Below are positions 18,065 to 27,975 of a stretch of 64,000 nt of DNA, one piece after another. The DNA comes from Polystyrenella longa (lineage in GTDB: Bacteria > Planctomycetota > Planctomycetia > Planctomycetales > Planctomycetaceae). Positions within the stretch are counted from its first letter, which is position 1; each line of letters opens with the position of its first letter. The notes below the pieces were generated by a model. The model was not told where the DNA came from. It searched no databases and worked only from the letters and a program-made list of their open reading frames with translations. Made by a program: the position numbers and the translations under genes. The stretch is taken from contig NZ_CP036281.1 of assembly GCF_007750395.1 (NCBI RefSeq), positions 4,177,001 through 4,241,000 of the forward strand. Reading direction: 5' to 3'.

Positions 18065-18576
18065 GGTAAGACAATCACTAAGGGAGACAATCGTACTGGA
18101 GGAGTCGAAGACAATTCTCTAAAACACACTCTTTGATCGGGTTCCTGAACTCTTCAGAACCTTCCTCCATTTGCTATGGGAGGAAGCAGGACGGACCGGC
18201 TGATATGGAATTAAGAATATTTAGACGATGTTTGAGGAGAATGCCGAGAATATCCGGGAAACCAACCTGAAGGAAGTCCTCAGAAGTTCATTTCCACGAT
18301 ACCCGCTCGAATCGGACGATCCTCATGTGAGATGACAGGAAAACAGAGATTGGAAGATGTTGTGGAAAGGCAATTGACCAGAACAAAATCTGGCGAGAAA
18401 GGATGACACTCGCCCCGAAGCTTCTGCGAGTCCGAGTACCCTGTATACGATAACAGGCAACTGATTGTGAGGTGCGACTCGCTTGGACAGTCGGTTTTTC
18501 TGAATTTTATCTCGACCCAACGTTAAACCCAGTCACGAGACCCCGGATCCTGAACACTAGGGCACTATCCCAAAAG
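18065..18576. other. intergenic region, no gene seen
   Basis: About 510 bases between the pgk terminator and the start of the 770-residue gene. A 65-codon minus-strand frame inside has no protein-like features. It presumably carries the promoter for the leftward 770-residue/ABC ATPase unit. Confidence 0.4.
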
Positions 18577-18613
18577 AAAAACCCTGTCCGGCACGAACGC
18601 CAGACAGGGTTTG
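18577..18613 (-). terminator. intrinsic terminator of pgk
   Basis: A perfect 10-bp stem (18579-18588 with 18603-18612) with a 14-nt loop. On the minus strand it is followed by a T-rich run, at 120 bases after the pgk stop. Confidence 0.85.
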
Positions 18614-18678
18614 ATTATTTATCTTCTTACCTCTTACCGCATTATAATTACCGCGCTGTGAGAGTCATCTTGCGGATT

Positions 18679-18710
18679 ACAGCGTTGGTCACAGCGTTAG
18701 TCACAGTGCA
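18679..18710. repeat. short 12-bp tandem repeat
   Basis: Two adjoining 12-bp units (ACAGCGTTGGTC at 18679 and ACAGCGTTAGTC at 18691) are followed by a partial third copy. They lie between the pgk stop and its terminator and probably form part of the 3' untranslated region. A chance slippage product is the simplest explanation. Confidence 0.5.
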
Positions 18711-18730
18711 GGCCTCTGCGTTGGAGCTCA

Positions 18731-19924
18731 TTATTTGTCGTCGAGCAGTTCCACGGCGGCGAATTTTTGGCCTTCCAGCATGGCCAGACTGGCACCTCCA
18801 CCGGTGCTCACATGAGAAACCTGGTCAGCAAATCCGAGCTGCTGAACAGCGGCGGCGGAATCGCCCCCTCCAATAATGCTCACGGCGTCAGAAGCAGCGA
18901 TCGCTTCGGCGACGGCACGAGTTCCTTCGTCGAAGGGAGACATTTCAAACACGCCCATCGGCCCATTCCAAACGACGGTTTTAGCGTTTTTGACGATCTC
19001 GGCGTAGATTTTTGCTGTTTCGGGTCCGATATCAAAACCTTCAAAATCATCTTTGATTTCACCGGCACGGACGTACTCTTTATTGCAGTCTGAGCTGAAG
19101 CCATCGCCACAATGAGTGTCAACAGGCAGGACGAGTTTGTCTCCCCCTTTATCGAGCAGTTCTTTTGCCAGACCGACTTTGTCTGGCTCTACGAGGCTCT
19201 TTCCGATCTTGCCACCCTGTGCGAGGGCGAAGGTATAGGCCATCGCTCCACCGATCAGAATTTTGTCACAAATGCCGAGCAGGTTGTCGATCACTTTGAT
19301 TTTGTCAGAGACTTTCGCCCCTCCCAGAATCGCGACAAATGGACGATCAGGACTCGAAATAACATCCGTCAAGTATTGAATTTCTTTGCTGACCAGAAAA
19401 CCGACCACTCGAGGTTTCCCAGCCATTGCTTCGGGTACAGCAACCATGGAAGCATCGGTCCGATGGCAGGTGCCGAATGCATCGTTACAGTAGATATCGG
19501 CCATAGCCGCCAAATCGCTGGCGAAGGTTGCATCCCCTTTTTTCTCGCCCGCATTGAATCGCAGGTTTTCGAGGACGAGCACTTCACTTGGTTTGAGGGC
19601 AGCCGCTTTCGCTTTGGCATCGGAACCGACAGTATCAGTCGCGAAGATCACCTTCTGATCGATGACCACACCGAGTCGGTCCGCCGCAGGTTTCAGGCTG
19701 TATTTGGCATCATCAGCTGTTCCGTCCCCTTTGGGTCGCCCTAAATGGCTCATCAGAATGACTTTGCCGCCTCGGTCGAGGACTGATTTAATCGAAGGCA
19801 ACGCCATCTGGATTCGACGGTCGTCCGTGATCTGGAGTTGATCGTTCAAAGGAACATTAAAATCGACACGCATTAATACAGTCTTACCAGCGACATCAAC
19901 ATCAGTGATCGTATTTTTAGCCAT
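18731..19924 (-). CDS. pgk: phosphoglycerate kinase
   Basis: Glycolytic and gluconeogenic enzyme that transfers the phosphoryl group of 1,3-bisphosphoglycerate to ADP. Family landmarks are present: [11 protein letters not shown] at the N-terminus, [30 protein letters not shown], and the C-terminal glycine-rich [11 protein letters not shown] with STGGGASL. The start chosen is the ATG at 19924, which gives [10 protein letters not shown] and 397 residues, the normal bacterial length. A longer frame to 19972 adds 16 residues without similarity to the family. The gene stands alone on the minus strand with its own terminator; no gap or tpiA gene is adjacent. Confidence 0.97.
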   Translation of the reverse strand: MAKNTITDVDVAGKTVLMRVDFNVPLNDQLQITDDRRIQMALPSIKSVLDRGGKVILMSHLGRPKGDGTADDAKYSLKPAADRLGVVIDQKVIFATDTVGSDAKAKAAALKPSEVLVLENLRFNAGEKKGDATFASDLAAMADIYCNDAFGTCHRTDASMVAVPEAMAGKPRVVGFLVSKEIQYLTDVISSPDRPFVAILGGAKVSDKIKVIDNLLGICDKILIGGAMAYTFALAQGGKIGKSLVEPDKVGLAKELLDKGGDKLVLPVDTHCGDGFSSDCNKEYVRAGEIKDDFEGFDIGPETAKIYAEIVKNAKTVVWNGPMGVFEMSPFDEGTRAVAEAIAASDAVSIIGGGDSAAAVQQLGFADQVSHVSTGGGASLAMLEGQKFAAVELLDDK

Positions 19925-20313
19925 CTCGACAATCTGATTCCTGTAGAAGAGTAAAAAGTTTCGAGTGCTCAACAGGAATTGACATTCCGGGAGCGAAAAC
20001 CAGTAGAGAAAGGAGCCCAGCCGACAGGCCCTTCGGTTTTCGGTATCCTACCGAATTCGTCCCTCTAGGGGAAAGCATCCGGGCAAAATCTTCCCGCCCA
20101 GATTTTGTCCTGGAGAATTGTGGGGGCATTCGAAAGCAAAGAGTGCTTGAAAAAGAGGTTAGATCCCGCCAGAAACGCGAGACACATCCGCCGCCGACTA
20201 GGGACTCAACATCGAAGAGGGGGGGAAGAAATAAGCAACATGGGACCACAGCACGGCCCCCAAAAGGGGCAAAACCCACTAAACTAAGCCGTTTGGCAAT
20301 AAAAAGTAGAAAA
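19925..20313. other. intergenic region between pgk and the tRNA gene
   Basis: About 390 bases with no accepted gene. A 120-codon minus-strand frame overlaps the pgk start and has an unconvincing composition. It should contain the pgk promoter. Confidence 0.4.
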
Positions 20314-20387
20314 TAGGGCCGCAGGGACTCGAACCCTGAACCAACAAATTATGAGTTTGCTGCTCTAACCGATTGAGCTACGGCCCT
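20314..20387 (-). tRNA. tRNA with CAU anticodon (Met elongator or Ile2)
   Basis: The minus strand folds into a full cloverleaf: acceptor stem AGGGCCG/CGGCCCU, D-stem GCUC/GAGC, anticodon stem GCAAA/UUUGU with loop CUCAUAA, and T-stem CAGGG/CCCUG with loop UUCGAGU. Anticodon CAU is read from 20353 to 20351. The discriminator base is A and the CCA end is not encoded. A1-U72 is paired, so it is not an initiator tRNA, which has a C1/A72 mismatch. CAU could be elongator Met or the lysidine-modified Ile2; the sequence alone does not settle this. Confidence 0.95.
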
Positions 20388-20682
20388 TTGTGGGGAAGAG
20401 ATCTTGTCGGAAGAAATTTCCAACCAGTACGAACACTTCGCAGGTCAGCAGAATGACACTCAACCGGCCCGGTCGGTTCGCAGCATCACTATATCGCCAG
20501 ACAGGCATCACTTCAAGCGGATAGTGGGTCGTGACAACGGGATAGATAAAGAGTCCTTCTCTGAGGACAGGCAGGGCTGAAACCGATAATTGGAAGCGGG
20601 TACAGTTACACCTGTTTTCGCTAATCGTTAAAGTGACGCGTAGTCTACTCCCGTTCTACTTTGAACCGAATTGAACACGTTG

Positions 20683-21672
20683 ATGCGCCTGGTTACTTCA
20701 TTTTCTATTGCGATGTTCTCGCTCGCCCTCCCCCTGATCTGCCTGCTTTTGATCGGTTGCGATAAATCGGCGACTAATAGTTCGACAAGTGACAACTCGG
20801 TTCAAATCAACGAAATCGAGATCCCTGCGAATTATCCCCTGACCGTCACGGACGAGTTGCAGCGAGAAGTGAAGATTGTCACTCCTCCACAGAGGATCGT
20901 TTCACTCTCGCCTTCGAATACAGAAACTCTATTCGTACTCGGTTTAGAAGATCGAATCGTAGGGGTCACTCACCTTTGTGACTATCCACCTGCCGCACTC
21001 GAGAAAGAAAAGGTAGGCGACTTCAACGCGAACAGCATCAGTATGGAGCGGATTATCTCGATGAAACCAGACCTCGTCATTTCGGGGGGGGGATTTCATC
21101 AGGACGTGATCAGTAATCTGACCAGATTGAATGTCACCGTCTTAGCAGTGGAACCGAAGCAGTTCGATCAGATCTATGCTCGAATTGAATTGCTGGGAAA
21201 GGTTTGTGATGTCGAACCGAAAGCGACGGAACTGGTGGAGAGCCTGAAGAAGCGAGTCGCAGTGGTCCGAAAAAGGTCTATCGAAATAAAGCCTGATCCA
21301 CCTATTAAAGTCTTTTACCAAATCTGGAATGATCCTATTTCCACGACAGGGAATGTCTCGTTCATTGGTGAAATGCTTCAGACAGTGCAAGTCAATAACG
21401 TCTTCTCCGACTTGAACACAGGCTACGCCCCCATCACCGAAGAAGCCCTGTTAGTCAAAAATCCCGAACTGTTCCTGATTCCGATGTACCATGGAGGAGA
21501 GGAAGACGTAGAACAAATCCTGTCCCGTCCCGCCTGGCAGGGCATCGATGCAATTAAAAACAAACGAATTGCTTTTCTGCCTGACGATGAAGTCTCCCGA
21601 CATGGGCCCCGTTTCGTTGAGGGGCTCGAAGCGATCTTCCACGCCTGCTATCCTGAAGCAACATTGGATTAA
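20683..21672 (+). CDS. btuF: BtuF-like periplasmic binding lipoprotein
   Basis: Substrate-binding protein of a class III (BtuCDF/Fec-type) ABC importer. The ATG at 20683 gives a lipoprotein signal peptide ending in LLIGC with the lipidated Cys at residue 26; a TTG 12 bases upstream is also possible. The mature protein shows the two-lobed helical-backbone pattern: RIVSLSPSNTETLFVLGLED, then ERIISMKPDLVISGG, and TEEALLVKNPELFLIP near the end. These match the cobalamin/haem/siderophore cluster, with the SPSNTE segment closest to BtuF. It heads a three-gene unit with the permease 68 bp downstream. Cobalamin is the best guess, but no B12 riboswitch was found upstream. Confidence 0.88.
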   Translation: MRLVTSFSIAMFSLALPLICLLLIGCDKSATNSSTSDNSVQINEIEIPANYPLTVTDELQREVKIVTPPQRIVSLSPSNTETLFVLGLEDRIVGVTHLCDYPPAALEKEKVGDFNANSISMERIISMKPDLVISGGGFHQDVISNLTRLNVTVLAVEPKQFDQIYARIELLGKVCDVEPKATELVESLKKRVAVVRKRSIEIKPDPPIKVFYQIWNDPISTTGNVSFIGEMLQTVQVNNVFSDLNTGYAPITEEALLVKNPELFLIPMYHGGEEDVEQILSRPAWQGIDAIKNKRIAFLPDDEVSRHGPRFVEGLEAIFHACYPEATLD

Positions 21673-21740
21673 CCGTCCGGTTATTCACTTCATTCTTACC
21701 TGCTCCTTAGACACTATTTACAAACTCTGGATTAACGCTG

Positions 21741-22778
21741 ATGCCGACTGGCCAACCCTCCTCTTCCCGCTGGAGTCGATTTTTAATATTGGGCGGTGGT
21801 GTTGGTCTGTTGATGATCATCAGCCTGGGGGTGGGCGATGTCTATGTCTCACCGGGCGATGTGCTGTCCGCTCTGTTTGGTGGCGGCAATATTGACATCA
21901 CAACACGAAACATTGTCACAGAACTGCGGTTACCCCGCATTTTGCTATCAGTGATCGTGGGTGCGGGGCTGGGAACAGCGGGGGCTGGCTATCAGGGTAT
22001 GTTTCGTAATCCTCTCGCCGATCCGTTCGTGATCGGCGCTTCCAGCGGTGCCGCCTTTGGTGCAGCGGTCGCCATCATGATGCAGTGGGGTGACACTCCA
22101 TTTGGATGGGGGGCCGTTCCCGTGTCCGCCATGGCAGGGGCAATGCTGGCCGTCGGTATCGTTTACGGAATCGCTTCTGCGGGAGGAAAAATCCCGACCG
22201 TCTCACTCTTACTGGCCGGAATCGCCGTCAGCAGTATTTTTAGTTCGATGGTCGCGTTAATCATGTTTATGAATGAAGAAAAACTGGCTCGCATTACAGG
22301 TTGGCTCATGGGAAGTTTCGCCGGAGCTAACTGGGACATCCTCTGGCCCACCGCTGCGGTCATTACCTGTTGTGCCTCATTGCTCTGGTTTTTCTCGCGA
22401 GGACTTGATGTGTTGACCTTCGGAGAAGAGAGTGCCGCATCACTTGGTTTTCAAATGAGTCAAATCAAGTTCATCGTTATTCTGTTGGCAACGCTCGCTA
22501 CGGCCACAGCAGTAGCGGCAGGGGGCATCATCGGGTTCATCGGGTTACTCGCTCCCCACGGCGCTCGAATGTTATTCGGTGCCCGGCACGCGAGGGTCAT
22601 TCCCGCCAGTGCCCTGATCGGCGGAGCGTTGTTACTGCTGGCAGATGATGTTTCCCGCTCCGCCATGGATAGTCGCGAACTACCGGTCGGTGTAATCTGC
22701 GCTTTATTGGGAAGCCCATTTTTTCTGTATCTACTTAAGACTCGACAGTACTCTATTGATGCAGAAGCGGGAGGTTAA
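21741..22778 (+). CDS. btuC: FecCD/BtuC-type ABC permease
   Basis: The 345-residue membrane protein shows the ten-helix FecCD pattern. Hallmarks are LRLPRILLSVIVGAGLGTAG near residues 65-85, YQGMFRNPLADPFVIGASSG (the conserved gating/coupling segment), and GGIIGFIGLLAPHGARML near residues 255-275, which contacts the ATPase. It sits between the binding protein and the ATPase, and its stop precedes the ATPase start by only 4 bases, so the two are translated from the same message. It forms the translocation channel for the ligand bound by the BtuF-like protein. Confidence 0.94.
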   Translation: MPTGQPSSSRWSRFLILGGGVGLLMIISLGVGDVYVSPGDVLSALFGGGNIDITTRNIVTELRLPRILLSVIVGAGLGTAGAGYQGMFRNPLADPFVIGASSGAAFGAAVAIMMQWGDTPFGWGAVPVSAMAGAMLAVGIVYGIASAGGKIPTVSLLLAGIAVSSIFSSMVALIMFMNEEKLARITGWLMGSFAGANWDILWPTAAVITCCASLLWFFSRGLDVLTFGEESAASLGFQMSQIKFIVILLATLATATAVAAGGIIGFIGLLAPHGARMLFGARHARVIPASALIGGALLLLADDVSRSAMDSRELPVGVICALLGSPFFLYLLKTRQYSIDAEAGG

Positions 22779-22782
22779 ACCC

Positions 22783-23565
22783 ATGTTAAAGGCAGATCTC
22801 CTTACATGTGCCTATGGAAATAATCCAATTTTGGACCAAATCTCGGTTGAGTTAATTCCGGGAGAAGTTCTGGTTCTGATCGGTCCCAATGGTGCCGGTA
22901 AAACGACTTTAATGCGCGCGCTCTCTCGTCTGTTAAAACCGACGGCGGGACAAGTCCTATTGGCAGACGAAGATATCTGGAAGCAGAAACCAAGAGACGT
23001 TGCCCAGCGACTCGCCCTCGCCGTACAACAGGAACAACGCGACTGGGCATTGACGCTGGAAGAAGCGGTCAGTTTGGGACGGTCTCCCTATAAAGGGTGG
23101 ACGGGGCGGATGGATGCCACCGACCAGAATATCGTCGAAGAGGCGATGGCTCAGATGGGGGTGCAGGAGCTGCGCGACCGCGAGATCACGTCTTTGTCTG
23201 GTGGAGAGTGGCGCCGGATGATTCTGGCACGGGTGCTGACTCAACAACCCGAAATCCTTCTGCTGGATGAACCGACCTCCGGTTTGGATTTGAAGTATCA
23301 GTATGAAATCCTGACCCTCGTCCGACAGTTGGCGCATGAGAAACAACTGACGATTGCTCTGACGCTCCACGACTTAAACCAAGCGGCGCTCTATGCCGAC
23401 CGGATCGCCTTGATTTCCAAACGGAATATCGTCGCCATTGGTAAACCAGACGAAGTCCTCACACCGGCCATCATCGAGCAGGCCTATGAAGTCGAAGTCC
23501 AGGTATTGCGGCATCCGGAACACCAGACGCCTCTGGTCGTTCCCCTGGGAACGCGTTCCCGCTGA
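22783..23565 (+). CDS. btuD: BtuD/FecE-type ABC ATPase
   Basis: ATP-binding subunit of the importer. It contains Walker [21 protein letters not shown], the signature SLSGGEWRRM, Walker B LLLDEPTSGLDL and switch region ALTLHDLNQAALYAD, all typical of the FecE/HmuV/BtuD branch. The start at 22783 (MLKADLL) was chosen because GGGAGG lies 8 bases before it and it immediately follows the permease stop. An in-frame ATG at 22756 would overlap the permease by 23 bases. This gives 260 residues. The last gene of the btuFCD-like unit, it is convergent with the hypothetical gene ending at 23622. Confidence 0.94.
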   Translation: MLKADLLTCAYGNNPILDQISVELIPGEVLVLIGPNGAGKTTLMRALSRLLKPTAGQVLLADEDIWKQKPRDVAQRLALAVQQEQRDWALTLEEAVSLGRSPYKGWTGRMDATDQNIVEEAMAQMGVQELRDREITSLSGGEWRRMILARVLTQQPEILLLDEPTSGLDLKYQYEILTLVRQLAHEKQLTIALTLHDLNQAALYADRIALISKRNIVAIGKPDEVLTPAIIEQAYEVEVQVLRHPEHQTPLVVPLGTRSR

Positions 23566-23621
23566 ACACGCTCGCGCTGAACCATGCCGACGCCTTCGGA
23601 CTTCAGTCTTCTCCGATTCGA

Positions 23622-24581
23622 TTAGCGAAGCTGCTCGTCTTCCAAACCGTTGGAAAGTCGCGTAGGTTGCTCGAGCGTTTCTCCCATTTGCTGGTAAGCT
23701 TCCAGCGCCTGACTTGCAGTGGATCGCATTGCTGCTGTGGCCTGATCTACGGGCATTGCGTACTCCAGCATCATCTGGATGGTAGGTCCCACATGTTCCC
23801 GATTCATACGGGAAATCCAATGGTCGTGCCTTTGAATGACCTGATTCTGCCGAGCTGTTACGGGCGATTTCAGGCGGATGAAGTAAATGACTCGCTCTCC
23901 CTGCCGCAGGACGTAATGATCGTTCGATTCATGGTCTTTATTGGTGAACAGATCGATTTCAGTGTCGGTAATCACCACTTCAGTCACGAGGCCCAAATTA
24001 TCAACAACTCGATAATGTCCGGGAGTTATGTCTTTCGGGAATGCTTTCTTCGCTTGGTTCTCGGCATTCTCTTCAATGCTTCGCTCACGATTCAGCGTAC
24101 GTAACGACGTCTGGTGAGAAGAGAAGATGAACGGGCTGTGAACAGGTCGTTCTGCCACTGCAGGAGCTCGCTGTGGAATTCCCGCGACAACACGCAGGAA
24201 CTGCCAACCATCGACACCGGCAACTCGCTTCTGCCAAATCTGGATAAGATCAACATCAGAGACTTCCTGCCAGGCGAGATAGGTTTCACGCAAGGTCGGT
24301 TCCGGCTTGTTGACTTCTTCCAGCCATCCCTTGAAGAACTCTTCATCGACGCCGATATTCATGACTGGCTCAGCAACAGAGGCCCCCTCGACTGACCGGC
24401 TGGCCAGCAATTCTGTAGAGAACTCATTCTGCTTACCCTGGTTAGGATTCCCGTACTCCTCCAGATAAGTGAAGAAATCGTACGCTCCCCCATTTGAGGT
24501 GTAATGGTGGATCGTGCCCGCGAACTGGAGACAGAACAGGGGGGTCGCGGCGATGAGAATGAAAATTGCATTGCGAAGAAT
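23622..24581 (-). CDS. hypothetical exported protein
   Basis: I do not recognise this 319-residue protein. The N-terminus (ILRNAIFILIAATPLFCLQFAG) is a signal peptide or single anchor. The mature part is rich in charged residues, with an aromatic segment FLRVVAG near residue 125 and a charged linker near 165-180. A C-terminal helix-rich region follows after residue 260. An upstream ATG at 24611 adds ten residues, and the ATG at 24581 places the hydrophobic stretch right after the start. It is transcribed alone, convergent with btuD. Coding is supported by frame length and signal peptide. Confidence 0.65.
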   Translation of the reverse strand: MLRNAIFILIAATPLFCLQFAGTIHHYTSNGGAYDFFTYLEEYGNPNQGKQNEFSTELLASRSVEGASVAEPVMNIGVDEEFFKGWLEEVNKPEPTLRETYLAWQEVSDVDLIQIWQKRVAGVDGWQFLRVVAGIPQRAPAVAERPVHSPFIFSSHQTSLRTLNRERSIEENAENQAKKAFPKDITPGHYRVVDNLGLVTEVVITDTEIDLFTNKDHESNDHYVLRQGERVIYFIRLKSPVTARQNQVIQRHDHWISRMNREHVGPTIQMMLEYAMPVDQATAAMRSTASQALEAYQQMGETLEQPTRLSNGLEDEQLR

Positions 24582-25063
24582 CATGACGACCAAAACTCCG
24601 TCATCGGACAATTAAGTGGGGGGTGTTCCGTCTGGCAGTCAGACGGGCGCAGAATATTCTATCTCCGGGTGAAGATCCCGGTTGGGTTCCTTTCTCTTGT
24701 CGGACTCTGCGGATCAGCTGGTTCAGGTGAGATAGGTGATTTCTGAGAAGCGACACACTTTGACGTAAAATGCAGAGGTTTTTTTAATTAGTCCGGTTAT
24801 AACAGGCCGCTTTCACAAGGGTTTAGCCTCAAATGGTCCCCAGATGGCAAAGCGTCAAATCCGTACCGCCTTTAATGCCATAAATCCGCTTAAGCGATGT
24901 TCACCCGTTCCAGTTTGCTAAATTCACTGATTTGTTAAGCCTCAACCCGTTCTGCCCTCTTCCGGTTTGCGGTACACTGGGCGAAAATCCCCCCCTCAGG
25001 CTCGCAAATTTCCATCGACTGGCTGAACACAGTTCCGCTCTCTCCCCCCTTGTTTGATCCAAT
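24582..25063. other. divergent intergenic region
   Basis: About 480 bases separate the divergent hypothetical gene and aroA and presumably contain both promoters. No RNA gene, riboswitch or clear repeat was recognised. Confidence 0.4.
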
Positions 25064-26374
25064 ATGACGACTGCCGATACCTATAAAGTTCAACCTGTTA
25101 ATGTCTCCTTGCGCGGGGAAGTTCAGCCCCCTGGCTCTAAAAGTATCACGAACCGGGCCTTTATCACCGCAGCGCTGGCCAGAGGGAAAACTCACTTGAC
25201 CGGTGTCCTGCATTCTCGTGACACCGAAGTCATGGTCGAAAGCCTGCGAAAACTGGGTGTGCAGGTAGAGCAGGATTTATACGCCTGCACTGCCACCATC
25301 ACGGGCTGTGGCGGCCGCCCTCAACTGAAACCCGAAAATGGTGCGGACCAAGTTGAGCTGTTCCTCGAAAACAGTGGAACCAGCATTCGGTTTCTGACTG
25401 CGCTGGTCGCCCTGGCTAAAGGGACATGCCGACTGGATGGCATCGAGCGCATGCGGGAAAGACCGATCGAACATCTTCTCGAAGCCTTGCGGCAACTGGG
25501 AGTCGATTGCCAGAGCGAACTCGAAACAGGCTGCCCCCCCGTCCTCGTCAAGGCCGATGGGATTCAGGGTGGCCAGGTTGAAATTGCCGGGAATCTTTCC
25601 AGCCAATACCTGAGCGGCCTGTTGATGGCGGCTCCAGCAGCGAAAGAGAAAGTTGAGATTTCTATCCAGGGCGATCTGGTCTCTGTTCCTTACGTCGACA
25701 TGACATTAAAAGTCATGAAGGCCTTCGGTGTTGATTGTAAAACAACGGAAACAAAGAAGTACGTTGTTTCGCCACAGAAATACATCGGACAGAACTACCA
25801 CATCGAACCCGATGCCTCCGCTGCCAGCTATTTCTTCGCGGCAGCAGCCATCACGGGTGGGCGCGTAACAATCCACGGGCTTCATCGAAATTCATTGCAG
25901 GGCGATGTCCGCTTTGCGGAAGTGCTCGAAGAAATGGGTTGCCTGGTGACATGGCTCCCGAACAGTATTACTGTAGTAGGAAAACCGCTGCAGGGAATTG
26001 ATATCGACATGAATGATATCAGCGATACAGCACAGACGCTTGCTGTAGTTGCCCTGTTTGCGGAAGGCCCCACGAGTATCCGCAATGTCGAACATATGCG
26101 GCACAAAGAAACAGACCGCGTTGAAGCGATTGCCGTTGAAATGCAGCGGATGGGTATCAAAGTCGAGGTGTATCCCGATGGGCTGACCATCTATCCCGGC
26201 CCAGTTCAACCGGCCGTGATTGAAACCTACGACGACCATCGCATGGCGATGAGCTTTGCTCTGGTTGGGTTACTACACGAAGGAATTCAAATCTCCGATC
26301 CGGGCTGCACTTCTAAAACGTATCCCCACTTCTTTACAGACCTCGAAAAATTATGTAATCAATCTCAGTTGTAA
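25064..26374 (+). CDS. aroA: 3-phosphoshikimate 1-carboxyvinyltransferase (EPSP synthase)
   Basis: Transfers enolpyruvyl from PEP to shikimate 3-phosphate, the sixth step of the shikimate route to aromatic amino acids. Landmarks are [18 protein letters not shown] with the substrate-binding Lys and Ser, [16 protein letters not shown], the [14 protein letters not shown] segment, and near the C-terminus [13 protein letters not shown] and the terminal Lys-containing loop [10 protein letters not shown]. At 436 residues it has normal length. It is 83 bases upstream of rsmB on the same strand and may be co-transcribed with it, though no other shikimate gene is nearby. A serine/glycine-rich NSGT segment places it in the common AroA family, but inhibitor class is not claimed. 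Confidence 0.96.
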   Translation: MTTADTYKVQPVNVSLRGEVQPPGSKSITNRAFITAALARGKTHLTGVLHSRDTEVMVESLRKLGVQVEQDLYACTATITGCGGRPQLKPENGADQVELFLENSGTSIRFLTALVALAKGTCRLDGIERMRERPIEHLLEALRQLGVDCQSELETGCPPVLVKADGIQGGQVEIAGNLSSQYLSGLLMAAPAAKEKVEISIQGDLVSVPYVDMTLKVMKAFGVDCKTTETKKYVVSPQKYIGQNYHIEPDASAASYFFAAAAITGGRVTIHGLHRNSLQGDVRFAEVLEEMGCLVTWLPNSITVVGKPLQGIDIDMNDISDTAQTLAVVALFAEGPTSIRNVEHMRHKETDRVEAIAVEMQRMGIKVEVYPDGLTIYPGPVQPAVIETYDDHRMAMSFALVGLLHEGIQISDPGCTSKTYPHFFTDLEKLCNQSQL

Positions 26375-26457
26375 TGATTGCCCCAGTCACAATGACTAGT
26401 TGAAAACTCTTTACTTTTCCCGTAGCACCTTAATTCATCGAATAGCACTCTTTTCCT

Positions 26458-27963
26458 ATGAAGCCACGCCCCGAATCATTCGAACCTCGCGAAAATCGTC
26501 GACGTCCTTTCAAACAACGTCCGGAGCAACGACCTCCTCAAAAGTCAGAGTTTCGATCTCGTCCACCAGAGGAATATGTTCCGACACCAAAGTCATCGCG
26601 TCAACTCGCCTTCTTTCTGTTACAGGATGGCGACTTGCTCTGTGAGCGAAAACGGACAGCACAGCCGAAACAATTCGCCACAGAACGTCTTGAATCCGCT
26701 TTTACAGAGTACTCGCTTTCACCAGAAGAGCGGCGTCTGTCGCAGGAGTTACTCAACGGGACATTAAGGCGTAAAGGGACGCTCGATATGATCCTTTCCG
26801 CCTGTTGCGAACGCCCATTGAGCGAAATCGAACTGGAACTGGTCTGGCTGATGCGAATAGGCGCTTACCAGATGGTCTTTCTCGATTCGATCCCAGACCA
26901 CGCCGCCGTGAACGAAACAGTCGACGTTGCGCGTTGGTTTGGAAAACCGCGTTGGTGCAATTTCTTAAATGCCAACCTTCGCTCCGTCAGTCGTCTCTTG
27001 GAAGAAGCGGGGGACGAGAAGCTGGTAACCCATTTGCTCCCCACTCGGAACAATCAGGTCCGAAATCTGGGAAAACCGATATTCACGGATCCGGATGTCG
27101 ATCCGTATCGGCATCTGTCGGAAACCTGTAGTTTTCCTCTCTGGCTACTCAAACGATGGAAACAGCATAACGACATCGACGAACTGAGACGTCTTTGTCA
27201 GTGGTTCAATGAACCGGCAGCTCTTTACCTGCGGACAAACTCATTGAAGACAAGTCGTGAGGAACTGCTCGACCTGTTTGCTAAAGAATCCGTAGAAGCG
27301 AGTGCGGGTGAGGCCCCATTCAGTATTCGGTTGGATAAATCTTATCCCGTGAAAAACCTGCCTGGTTTTGAAGAAGGTCTCTTTACAGTTCAGGACGACA
27401 CCCCCCAACAGGTCTGCTCAGCACTCGCTCCTCAACCTGAGGAAGAAGTCTGGGATATGTGTGCCGCACCGGGCACCAAATCGACCTGTTTGGCGGAAAT
27501 GATGCAAAACAAAGGTCTGCTGCTGGCGACCGATATCAACCCGACACGTATCAAACGTATCCGTGAAAATGCGGACCGATTGAATCTGGACATCATAAAA
27601 ACAGAGATTCTCCGTGAACGTCCCCCTTACACGATTAAGGGAACGTTCGACGCGATCCTGATCGATGCTCCCTGTTCCAATACTGGTGTGTTGGGTAAAC
27701 GGTCGGAAGCACGCTGGCGATTGAGAAAAGAGGACATCACCGAGTTGGCGCACTTACAGCGACACTTGCTGGAGTCTGCACTTTCTTTCCTGAAGCCAAA
27801 CGGAAGAATCGTTTATTCGACTTGCAGTATTGAACCGGAAGAGAATGAAGAGCGAATCAAAAGCTTCCTGCAGGGGCATCGCGAGTTTGAATTGAAGCAG
27901 GAAAAACGATTCATCCCGGGCCAACCTGCTGACGGTGGATATTTCGCGTTACTCGTTCGCTGA
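26458..27963 (+). CDS. rsmB: 16S rRNA (cytosine-C5)-methyltransferase RsmB-like
   Basis: SAM-dependent methyltransferase that methylates C967 (E. coli numbering) of 16S rRNA. The first 50 residues are a disordered Arg/Pro-rich tail. A NusB-like RNA-binding domain follows (about 55-190, with LSQELLNGTLRRKGTLD), then the linker and the Rossmann catalytic domain. This contains DMCAAPGTKSTCLAEMM (residues about 332-348), DAPCSNTGVLG with a catalytic Cys near 406, and YSTCSIEPEENE with the second Cys near 455. These two cysteines are characteristic of C5 methyltransferases of this family. The gene ends only 12 bases from the stop of the convergent phosphodiesterase gene. Confidence 0.94.
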   Translation: MKPRPESFEPRENRRRPFKQRPEQRPPQKSEFRSRPPEEYVPTPKSSRQLAFFLLQDGDLLCERKRTAQPKQFATERLESAFTEYSLSPEERRLSQELLNGTLRRKGTLDMILSACCERPLSEIELELVWLMRIGAYQMVFLDSIPDHAAVNETVDVARWFGKPRWCNFLNANLRSVSRLLEEAGDEKLVTHLLPTRNNQVRNLGKPIFTDPDVDPYRHLSETCSFPLWLLKRWKQHNDIDELRRLCQWFNEPAALYLRTNSLKTSREELLDLFAKESVEASAGEAPFSIRLDKSYPVKNLPGFEEGLFTVQDDTPQQVCSALAPQPEEEVWDMCAAPGTKSTCLAEMMQNKGLLLATDINPTRIKRIRENADRLNLDIIKTEILRERPPYTIKGTFDAILIDAPCSNTGVLGKRSEARWRLRKEDITELAHLQRHLLESALSFLKPNGRIVYSTCSIEPEENEERIKSFLQGHREFELKQEKRFIPGQPADGGYFALLVR

Positions 27964-27975
27964 GAAGCGTTCCGT

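Noticed and set aside
19917-20279. 120-codon minus-strand ORF upstream of pgk
   Set aside because: It overlaps the pgk start and lacks protein-like features.
20388-20682. Possible cobalamin riboswitch upstream of the BtuF-like gene
   Set aside because: A GCCAGACAGGC segment loosely resembles part of the B12 box, but the rest of the conserved core could not be found by eye. A covariance-model search would decide.
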